From the NCBI GenBank assembly GCA_949493535.1, contig CASZWJ010000012.1, positions 1 to 53,105 on the forward strand: 53,105 nt of DNA. The letters run 5' to 3'. How positions within the stretch are numbered: position 1 is the first letter of the stretch; each line of letters starts with the position of its first letter. Below are positions 1-7,700 of this stretch, piece after piece. Source of the stretch: an uncultured Alphaproteobacteria bacterium (GTDB lineage: Bacteria; Pseudomonadota; Alphaproteobacteria; RF32; CAG-239). Below the pieces are notes generated by a model. The model was not told the DNA's origin, ran no database searches, and was given only the letters and a program-made list of their open reading frames with translations. The translations under genes were made by a program, and so were the position numbers.

Positions 1-318
1 AAAGCGAAGACGGCGAATGGGAGTGGGAATACGAGGAAGTTCCCGAAGGTGAAGATAACAACGCTGCCGAGATTCAGACCGCCGCTGACGAAAGCGAAGA
101 CGGCGAGTGGGAATGGGAATACGAGGAAGTTCCCGAGGGTGAAGACGACAACGCTACCGAGATTCAGACTGCCGCTGCTGAAAGCGAAGACGGCGAATGG
201 GAGTGGGAATACGAGGAAGTTCCCGAAGGTGAAGATAACAACGCTGCCGAGATTCAGACCGCCGCTGACGAAAGCGAAGACGGCGAGTGGGAGTGGGAAT
301 ACGAGGAAGTTCCCGAAG
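1..318 (+). repeat. 90-bp tandem repeat, 3.5 copies
   Basis: Near-identical 90-bp units begin at 1, 91, 181 and 271, the last about half length. Only a few substitutions separate them, for example GAATGG against GAGTGG and GATAACAAC against GACGACAAC. The array keeps the reading frame (30 codons per unit) and probably continues to the left of the window. Units 1 and 3 resemble each other more than either resembles unit 2, which hints at a 180-bp higher-order duplication. Confidence 0.95.
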
Positions 319-731
319 AGCAGTCCAATTCCGGTATTGAAAGCAAATCTGAAAATATTGATTTATCTTCAGAAACTGTTGATAATGTCAATCTCCCCGA
401 AAAAGATGATACTCTCCCAGAACTTTCCGAACCGGAAGACGTTGATTTTTCGGATTTATTTAATGAATTTGATCAAAAAAACGATGAAAAGGAAAACTTT
501 GCCGCAGATCCATATAGCGGCAGCGATGATTTGCCGGATGATGAATTGGGCATAGCTTCATTACAATCGGGAGATCTCTATTTTCAGGATGAAATTTCTG
601 CTTCGACAGAGAAAAAACAAGCATCATTTTCTTCAATACCGGATATAGGCAATGAAACGGCTATTCCTGACTGGAGTGAAGAGGAAAATAAAAATGAACC
701 ATATCATTTAAATAGTGATTTAAAACCTTAA
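3..731 (+). CDS. Acidic repeat protein, 3' fragment (5' end outside window)
   Basis: The open frame enters from the left edge and stops at TAA 729-731, so only the C-terminal 242 residues are visible. The first ~105 residues are copies of a 30-residue unit with the core GEWEWEYEEVPEGED followed by an AAEIQTAAD-type linker. The rest is low-complexity and very acidic, rich in Asp, Glu, Ser and Pro. No signal peptide, membrane segment or known domain is visible in this part. It lies 62 bp upstream of, and codirectional with, the Q/P-rich gene and the secretin-like lipoprotein, so it may share their operon. The function is not recognised. An overlapping open frame at 49-555 in another phase is a shadow of the repeats. 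Confidence 0.75.
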   Translation, partial: SEDGEWEWEYEEVPEGEDNNAAEIQTAADESEDGEWEWEYEEVPEGEDDNATEIQTAAAESEDGEWEWEYEEVPEGEDNNAAEIQTAADESEDGEWEWEYEEVPEEQSNSGIESKSENIDLSSETVDNVNLPEKDDTLPELSEPEDVDFSDLFNEFDQKNDEKENFAADPYSGSDDLPDDELGIASLQSGDLYFQDEISASTEKKQASFSSIPDIGNETAIPDWSEEENKNEPYHLNSDLKP

Positions 732-793
732 AATAATAATTTACAAAGTCAGGCGCCTACATTACATTAGAGATAAACAAGGAGCAGGCAATT

Positions 794-1627
794 ATGGACG
801 AGCAACAAAACAATACGGCACTTCCGCAGGTTGACAAGGAAACCCTCTGGGTTCTTGACAATTATATTCTGCTTAAAGACTATCTGGACCGTACTATCTC
901 CAGAATTGCCGCCCGCTGCATCCGCCAAGGCAATATTGCCATGGAAGAGTACCCTTTTTACAATTATATCCTTGACGTATTGGAAGAAATCAGCGAAAGC
1001 GGCGATTTTATTCTAGCCCACAAAGAATTGTATCCGTACGTAGAAAAAAAGATTCAGGGCGGAATGGCCTCTTTCAAAAAAAATCTTAATGACTACAAAA
1101 TCGAATTGCGCAACAATTCAACGCCGGACATGATAAAACAAGACAATGCTCAAGAGCTGGCACAGATGAGAGACGCTCTCGGAGATGTTGATAAATCGCA
1201 TGACCCGACCGCCGGTGCCGGTATGAGCATGGATGCCGTTATTGAAAAACTGATGAGCAATCAAAATCTTGAAGCCGTTGAAGGCAGTTCTCTGGCTCTG
1301 ACCCAGCAGGCGCAAAAAGCTGCTGCACCGCAGCCGCTGGCTCCCCAACAACAAGCTCAAGCTCAAGCTCAAACTCAAGCTCAAGCCCAACCTCAAACGC
1401 AAGCACTGCAACCGCAGCCCCAAGTTCAGGGTTCTCAACCGCAGACAGCCCAGCCTGAAATTCCGGCCGCTCCCGCTCCTCAAGCCAATGCGGCACCGCA
1501 GCAAGGAGGCATTCCTCCTGTTCCGCCTCCGGGCACTCAAAAAGTTATAAAAAAGATTGTAAAAATTGTCAGACCGGCTGCCCCGCAAGCAGTTCCGGCC
1601 GTTCCCAATAAGGTTAGCGAAGAATGA
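794..1627 (+). CDS. Hypothetical Gln/Pro/Ala-rich protein
   Basis: This 277-residue protein is not recognised. The N-terminal ~120 residues look folded and mostly helical, with no signal peptide, so it is probably cytoplasmic. Residues ~165-250 are a disordered Gln/Ala/Pro linker, including an (AQ)n run encoded by a hexanucleotide repeat. The C-terminus holds an alternating basic/hydrophobic stretch (KVIKKIVKIVRPAAP), similar in style to LKKVKRPVKRMVPQG near the N-terminus of the protein encoded at 2918. The start ATG has a good ribosome site (AAGGAG, 794 upstream). The stop overlaps the ATG of the next gene (ATGA), which implies translational coupling with the secretin-like lipoprotein. A role with the neighbouring secretion or pilus machinery is inferred from position only. 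Confidence 0.8.
   Translation: MDEQQNNTALPQVDKETLWVLDNYILLKDYLDRTISRIAARCIRQGNIAMEEYPFYNYILDVLEEISESGDFILAHKELYPYVEKKIQGGMASFKKNLNDYKIELRNNSTPDMIKQDNAQELAQMRDALGDVDKSHDPTAGAGMSMDAVIEKLMSNQNLEAVEGSSLALTQQAQKAAAPQPLAPQQQAQAQAQTQAQAQPQTQALQPQPQVQGSQPQTAQPEIPAAPAPQANAAPQQGGIPPVPPPGTQKVIKKIVKIVRPAAPQAVPAVPNKVSEE
1350..1394 (+). repeat. Degenerate CAAGCT hexanucleotide repeat
   Basis: Runs of CAAGCT/CAAACT units encode alternating Ala-Gln and Thr-Gln within the linker of the 794-1627 gene. Because the unit is six bases, slippage would change linker length without breaking the frame. Confidence 0.7.
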
Positions 1628-2892
1628 TTATCAAAAAACTAATAAACAACAGTTTGGCATTTTGTATTTCACTATTGCTCGCCGGCTGCCAGACCGAAAG
1701 CACGCCGCCTTCGCAGATTATTGACTTTAAGAAATCGGGAATTGAAGCTAAAATTACACTTCCGCAAGATCCTAATATCATTCGCACTCCCAAAGGCGCG
1801 CAGACTTTTGATTTGGAAACGCCTTTGCGCTGTTCCGTCAACTGGCAGACACAGCAAATGATTACGACTATTCCGTATAATATCAAAGCCTTTAATTTGG
1901 TTAAAAACGGGAATAATGACATGCTGCCGCGCTTTGAAGTTACCGGATTTTCATTTGAAACCATGCCGGCAGAAAAAGCTTTGCGCAAACTGACCAAAGA
2001 AGCAGGTATCAAACTGATTGCCAAAGATGCGCCTTACGCCAGCATCTCTGCCGAAAACCTGCGCGGCGAACTTTCGGAAGTCATCCAAATGATTGCCGAT
2101 GCCGCAGAAATTTATTATTCTTATGATGCCCATAACAAAACTTTAAGAATAAGCCGCAAAGCCAATTTCAGCCTTTATGTTCCGAAATCCCGACCGATTT
2201 TACTGGCATTGCTCGACGTTTTGCGCGGTTCCGGCATTACTGACATTACATCCGACTGGGATGATTATTCAATTACGTTTGACGCTGATTTTGAACTGAA
2301 AAATAAAATTTTAAGCCTAATCGGCTATTTTGAAGAAAATCCGTTGCTTATCGCATTTGACGTTTATGTTATGAAAGTTTATCCGGCAAACAAACAAAAT
2401 GATATTCAATGGCAAAATTTGCTGAATACGTTTGATTACGGAACAATAAAATCAGCAAAAACGGGCGTTTTAGGACGGGTTTTAACGACTTCTGACGAAT
2501 TAAACATCAGTTCGCTGAATGCTTTTCTTAATATGCAGGGGCGCGTTGAGCCTGTCGCTCAAGGAAAATTCGTTGTTCCAAACCTGTGGTATGCCCGTTT
2601 TGACGTGGGCAAATGCGGACGCCGCAGCAATATTGACGCGAATCTTTCCATTCTGGCTAAAGCGTCTATTGAACAAAATAATAAAATTTTTTCCAACATA
2701 ACATTGGAATCGACAAATGGCGAGATTACACAATTTAATGTTCGCAGCCAACTGGGAGAAAATTTCCTCATTATCGGTATTCCGAATGAAATATTCGGCG
2801 CCAAAGGCAAAGATTCTCAGACCATTGTCTTTATGGTTCCCCGAATTATCAAGACATTAAAAACAACAAAACATTTACAAAACAAGATTTAA
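1624..2892 (+). CDS. Secretin-like outer-membrane lipoprotein (PilN-related)
   Basis: The 422-residue product starts with a lipoprotein signal (hydrophobic run, then LLAGC with the lipobox Cys near residue 22). A mixed alpha/beta region around residues 100-185 (FSFETMPAEKALRKLTKEAG...) resembles secretin N0/N1 domains. The later part parallels the PilN secretin core of this window: an ISSLNAFLNMQG segment matches ISSFIQALSQKN of PilN, and the C-terminus ends in a strand-rich FMVPRIIKT motif like secretin IILTPVVLE. It is shorter than PilN (~540) and its secretin domain looks reduced. It probably sits in the outer membrane or its inner leaflet. The start overlaps the upstream stop. It may serve the secretion system or the pilus; membership in the secretin family is likely, but pore formation is uncertain. 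Confidence 0.65.
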   Translation: MIIKKLINNSLAFCISLLLAGCQTESTPPSQIIDFKKSGIEAKITLPQDPNIIRTPKGAQTFDLETPLRCSVNWQTQQMITTIPYNIKAFNLVKNGNNDMLPRFEVTGFSFETMPAEKALRKLTKEAGIKLIAKDAPYASISAENLRGELSEVIQMIADAAEIYYSYDAHNKTLRISRKANFSLYVPKSRPILLALLDVLRGSGITDITSDWDDYSITFDADFELKNKILSLIGYFEENPLLIAFDVYVMKVYPANKQNDIQWQNLLNTFDYGTIKSAKTGVLGRVLTTSDELNISSLNAFLNMQGRVEPVAQGKFVVPNLWYARFDVGKCGRRSNIDANLSILAKASIEQNNKIFSNITLESTNGEITQFNVRSQLGENFLIIGIPNEIFGAKGKDSQTIVFMVPRIIKTLKTTKHLQNKI

Positions 2893-2917
2893 TTAGGACT
2901 GTTAAGGAAAAAAGACA

Positions 2918-3643
2918 ATGAATGATATAACCAATACGCCTAATCCCAATATGAATATGGATCCAAACCGCCGTTTAAAAAAAGTTAAGCGTCCGGTAAA
3001 GAGAATGGTTCCTCAAGGCAGCAATATGCCTGTTTCTCCGTCAGCTCAGAATACGGGGCTTCCCCAGCAGCAAAATACGCCTCAAGGCGGACAACGCGCC
3101 CAAGAAATCGACGCGTTCAATTTAGATGCTTATATAGATGAAAATGCAAATTTGCCGGCTCTCAGCGACGACAATTATTTTGCAGACCAAAATCAACAAT
3201 ATGCACCCGGAAGCACCCCTCATTTTATTGATGAGAGTGAATTGATGGCAGAACAAATGCCGGCCGGAAATTATCAGACGGGAACTGTTGCCAAAAAAAT
3301 TGCAATCATTATCGGAATTGCGGCTTTTCTGGCAGGTTTTATTGCCGCAAAGCTGATGTTCGGACAACAAAAGGTTGTTCGGGACGGATTGCAGGGAATC
3401 GTGGTTAATTCTGAAGTTCCGAGAGGCCGTGCCCGCTGCGGCGTTGCCGAAAAAACGCAAGGCTGCGTTTTATATATTATGAATCCTCAGCGTCAGGAGC
3501 TTAATGCCAGCGATTTTTATGACTTGGCATCACAATTGACCGGACGCCAGCGTTTTGTTATTGAAACCGGAAACATGCGCTATTCCAACCGAAAAATCAA
3601 ACCCGGCGAAATTGCCCAGTTTAATATTCCGCCGCTACAATAA
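2918..3643 (+). CDS. Single-pass inner-membrane protein, unknown
   Basis: The 241-residue protein has a cytoplasmic N-terminus of ~125 residues, first basic (KKVKRPVKRMVPQG) and then Pro/Gln/Asn-rich. One membrane helix follows (IAIIIGIAAFLAGFIAAKLMFG, ~128-150 in outline). A periplasmic domain of ~90 residues carries two Cys (ARCGVAEKTQGCVLYI) that could form a disulfide. The layout resembles IcmG/DotF or TraP of IVB systems and also generic bitopic pilus proteins, but no family is recognised from sequence alone. Ribosome site AAGGAAAAAAG lies just before the ATG, 25 bp after the lipoprotein gene. It is the last gene of the plus-strand group and converges on virB11. Confidence 0.7.
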   Translation: MNDITNTPNPNMNMDPNRRLKKVKRPVKRMVPQGSNMPVSPSAQNTGLPQQQNTPQGGQRAQEIDAFNLDAYIDENANLPALSDDNYFADQNQQYAPGSTPHFIDESELMAEQMPAGNYQTGTVAKKIAIIIGIAAFLAGFIAAKLMFGQQKVVRDGLQGIVVNSEVPRGRARCGVAEKTQGCVLYIMNPQRQELNASDFYDLASQLTGRQRFVIETGNMRYSNRKIKPGEIAQFNIPPLQ

Positions 3644-3765
3644 ACGCGAGAGTAAGCACTCCAATCAGCTGTTTTGCCGCTTGTGTTGCCATTCAGCATT
3701 ATAAGCGCTATGCTTATCCGTGAAAGCTTAAAATGCCTGCTCGCAGGCAAGCTTCTATAAGCTCT
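3644..3765. other. Intergenic region with two inverted repeats
   Basis: Before the shared terminator lie ATAAGC-GCTAT-GCTTAT (around 3700-3716) and TGCCTGC-TC-GCAGGCA (3734-3749). The second is flanked by AAGCTT on both sides, giving a longer composite stem. They may be 3'-UTR structures of the plus-strand operon or a small RNA. No open frame is supported. Confidence 0.4.
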
Positions 3766-3799
3766 TAAAAAAAAAGCCCCTTTGAAAGGGGCTTTTTTT
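3766..3799. terminator. Bidirectional intrinsic terminator between convergent operons
   Basis: An A-tract is followed by AGCCCC-TTTGAAA-GGGGCT and a T-tract. It lies directly after the virB11 stop (minus) and downstream of the 2918-3643 gene (plus), so it can end both transcripts. Confidence 0.9.
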
Positions 3800-4768
3800 C
3801 TAAGTAACTTCAGTAACAGCACGCAGGTTACCGTCACGGTTGATTTGTACAACCCTTAATTTCTTTTTCATTTCTTCAATCGTCTTTCCGCGGTCGATTG
3901 TCGGCGAGGCATGCATAATACGGTCAACGAAAGCATTATATGCCGCTTCCGAGTTTTCAGCGTGGATTGTTGCCAGACAGTTATCGTGGCCTGACCCCAT
4001 AAGCTCCCAAATCGCCGCAGCGTTTTTAGTCGAAATCTCACCGCCGATAATCGCATCCGGCGTAAAACGAACAACCAAGTCAATAACGCCGGCGTAATCC
4101 AACTCGTTGGTCTGTTCCGTACGGGATAGCGTAATATGAACACGGTTAGGATGCGGCACGATCAATTCTCTGGTATCTTCAATTGTTAAAATACGTTTAT
4201 GAATATCCAAAATCTTCAACAAGTTGTTCAAAAACGTCGTTTTACCTGTTGCCGTTGCGCCGGAAACAAGAATATGGTCGCCACGCTTGATGCTGAGAAG
4301 CAGTTTTTCATAAGGGTCATCCGGATCTTTAATTTGTTTTAAAACGTTAATCTGATGCAGCTTTGCGCCTTGCGCCAAACCATAATCTCCTAATCCGAAA
4401 GCAACATCTTCGCTGTGGATACGGATTGTTAAAGCAACGCCGCCGGTGAGATCATCCTGATCATACATAATGTTTTTGCCGGCAATGGCAGAGAAACGGT
4501 GTTCGCCGGGAATGGTCGCAAATACCAGCGGTGTTCCCGAAACAGGGTCGAAAGGAAGTTCATAAGTATTTGCAATGATATAAAGCAAATCAACCAAATA
4601 TTCTTTGCTGAGCTTTTCATCTTTGTACATGACCCAAGGATATGCCCTTTTGCCGCGCAAACGCAGCCAAATCTGCCCTGAGCGGTTAATTGCCACCTCT
4701 TCGATATTATCTTGGGTATACCAATAAGAAAGAGGTCTGAGAACTGATTCCAATACGGCAAAACTCAT
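3800..4768 (-). CDS. virB11: VirB11-type traffic ATPase
   Basis: The 322-residue hexameric AAA-type ATPase powers type IV secretion at the cytoplasmic face of the inner membrane. The N-terminal domain (~1-150) is followed by a Walker A of unusual form, SGATATGKTT (~168-177), the Asp-box IEDTRELIVPHPNRV (~195-210), the Walker B-like region DAIIGGEI (~238-245) and the His-box ATIHAENSEAA. The EDTREL.PHPN signature is typical of VirB11 rather than PilT or GspE. Length matches the family (~320-345). The ATG follows the strong site GAGGAG and lies 12 bp after the giant VirB10-domain gene. It is the last gene of the minus-strand operon, as virB11 is in many VirB loci. Confidence 0.92.
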   Translation of the reverse strand: MSFAVLESVLRPLSYWYTQDNIEEVAINRSGQIWLRLRGKRAYPWVMYKDEKLSKEYLVDLLYIIANTYELPFDPVSGTPLVFATIPGEHRFSAIAGKNIMYDQDDLTGGVALTIRIHSEDVAFGLGDYGLAQGAKLHQINVLKQIKDPDDPYEKLLLSIKRGDHILVSGATATGKTTFLNNLLKILDIHKRILTIEDTRELIVPHPNRVHITLSRTEQTNELDYAGVIDLVVRFTPDAIIGGEISTKNAAAIWELMGSGHDNCLATIHAENSEAAYNAFVDRIMHASPTIDRGKTIEEMKKKLRVVQINRDGNLRAVTEVT

Positions 4769-4780
4769 TAGCTTTCTCCT

Positions 4781-7700
4781 CTAAAATAATTGCGGCACAG
4801 ACTGATTATTATTAGGTGCTGCCGACGAACTGCCGCTGCTTGACGGAGGAGCCGGAGCAACAGCCGGCTTACTGCCGCTGCCCGAAGTTCCGCTCCCTCT
4901 TCCGGTTGAAGAAGAAGGCGGCGGCGGCGGAACAACCAACGGCCGTGTTGTCGCCGGTTTTTTCGGTTCTTCCGCAATTAACGGAGCGGATTTCGGCGTT
5001 TCCTCGCTGCTGACGTCTTCCTCATAGCTTACCTGGCTGCTACTACCGCCTCCGGTAGGAACGGTTGCACCGCCATTATCACCTTTCAAACGGGCTTCAT
5101 CATTAATCAAAACATTTGCATTATTCGATTCATATCCCCCTTCTTTATCGCTTTCAATATCGCGGAGCCATAAATCTACTTTCGGGAAAATGATGATACG
5201 CGTGCCGGCTGGAACATAAGACATTGCCTGAATGCTGGCTTTATCCTGCAAAATTTGTTCAAACATCTGATTCATTTGATCCAAGAAATTTTGACGGGCA
5301 TCGTTTGCCGCCTGTTGCTTAGGCGTTTCCGTTTCACTGCCTGATTCATCTTCAGGCGTCATCATATAAGCCATTGCATTGGTTAAAATTGAAGTCAGGA
5401 CAGGCATGGTGTATCGCTTGAACAACTGTTTATCCAAATAACCGAGCGCACCGCCGCGTCCTTGGGCATCCGCAGTCAAACCGTCAAATTTAAACATTGA
5501 ACCATCCGGACGGATCAGGCGCTGCCAAGTGATTTGAACCTTACCCGTTTCCGAAGAAGCCTCAGATGTCGGAGATAACCCGCCAAATTCGCCCATAAAG
5601 CGGCTACCGGCGGGAATCAGGATATTACGCCCTTCTTCGGCATAAACATTACGCTCCACAAAAGCCGTTACCGGCGTCGGATTATTTGAATCTATAGAAC
5701 GCGCGAGAACTGCCGGAATAGGCTTATCGGCAAGAATCATACGGCTCATGTCAACACGCCAAGAAGACAATGATTTGTCAATTCCCTGTTCTTTCCAATC
5801 TTTCTGCATGCCGTCGAAAGCTTCTTTGCGGACATTGCTGCTGATTTTTCCGACCTGCATATTCTGTCTGCGCTCACCTTGAGCGACAGCCAATGCGGCG
5901 CTGCGCTGCGTGTTATACCTTTCGCCCGGGCCAAAACCTCCGCCCGGGCCTAAATTATCACCGGGGCCAACGCCGGTTCCATAAGCAGAGCCTTCGCCAA
6001 ATGTTCCTGCCGGAACGAAAATGTCGCCGCCGGTCGGCTTTTTGATTTCTTCAATGCCTATTAATGTCCCGTTATCATCTAAAATCAAGCCGTCCGGCGT
6101 CTTTTGCCCGATAACGACCCCTTGTTTATTAACGACGCTGCCGTCATCCATAATGTCACCGATATAAACGCCGTCCGGACTGAGGGCAATATTCAGCGAA
6201 CGGCGATATTTATTGTCTCCGGAAGCTTTTTTCTCCGTAGACGTAAACAAAGCGTCTATATCCGTATCTTTTTTCTGCGGACGGTTAATTTCGACACGTT
6301 CATACCAATCGCTGCCTATTCCGCCGATAATATTATTATTTGCATTTGTTACCGTTCCGTCATTATTCAACCGTCCGACCTGCTTGCCGTTTGCATCCGT
6401 GACAGAACCGTCCGGCTGGACTAAACCGACCAAATTGCCTTTTTCATCGTATACCTTATTAACGTCAAAAAGCTTACCGATGATTTTACCCAAGCCGTCA
6501 ACTATTTTGCCGTTTTCGTCCCGACGGCCGATAACTTCGCCTTTATGATTGACAACAGAGCCGTCAGACATCACCCGCCCGACAATTTTGCCTTCATCGT
6601 CATAAACAATATCCGGATCAATTACTTTGCCGACGACCTTTCCGCTGTTATTCACCAAATTGCCTTCCGCATCGCGCGTGGCAATAACTTCGCCATTGTT
6701 GTCAATAACATTGCCATTGTCATCCAGACGCCCGACAATTTTTCCATTATCATCAACAACTATTGTTTGACCGGCCATAGCCGCAATACGGCTATAAAAC
6801 TGCAACGGTTTAGCCATGGCGATAACCGTTCCCGAAGAATCTGTTATTTCTCCGGCATTTTGCAGTTTGCCGACAACAGCGCCGCTGTTGTTAACAACGT
6901 CCCCGGACAGAAGCAGTTCGCCTAAAACGATGTTTGAATTATCCCGAATGTAAAAATCGCGATTTCCACGGGCAATAACGCTCTCATCGGAAGCCACAAC
7001 AAAACCGCGCTGCAAATTTCCGATTTTTTTATTATCAAAACTTCTGACTATACCGTCTTTGCCGATAACGCCGACTGTTTTGAAATCATTGTCATAGGCA
7101 TAAAAATCGTACAAAGCATAACCAAGTTTGTTAATTCCGTTGACGACTGTCCCGTCAAACGCGACATTGCCCAGTTTTTCTCCACTTTCGTTTCTTACGG
7201 TTCCGTCTTCTAAAATCCGGCCGAAATAGCGGTTATTATTATCAAAAGCGACCGTATAACGGAATAAATTTCCCAATGGGGCGCCCGTTCTATTGTTTAC
7301 ATTGCCGTCAGGCTGCATATATCCGAGATTCTGGTTATCCATACCGACGACCTGTCCGTCCATTGTAACACGGCCGATTATTTTATCTTTAAAATCAATC
7401 ACGGGAACATAGCTGATCGGAGCGGATGCCAATACGTTATTATTGTTACGGATTTGATTTTTAAAATCAAGACAACCGAGCGTTTCACCATTATAATTTA
7501 ATGCCAAACCGTTACCGCCAAGCGTTGCGGAAGGGTTTCCGTTAAAATCGATAACAGCGCCGGGAGCTACCGCATGAGCGACAACGCTTCCGGCCTCATC
7601 AATGACCTGTCCGTTGGCCAAAATACGTCCAATATAAATATTTTTGAAATTCCGAACATCACCGCGCGGCGTTATTATGCCCGAAAGGGCACACTTTGAA

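Noticed and set aside
49..555. 168-codon open frame over the repeat region
   Set aside because: It is out of phase with the acidic frame that runs through the whole region to 731, and exists only because a 90-bp repeat keeps all frames periodic.
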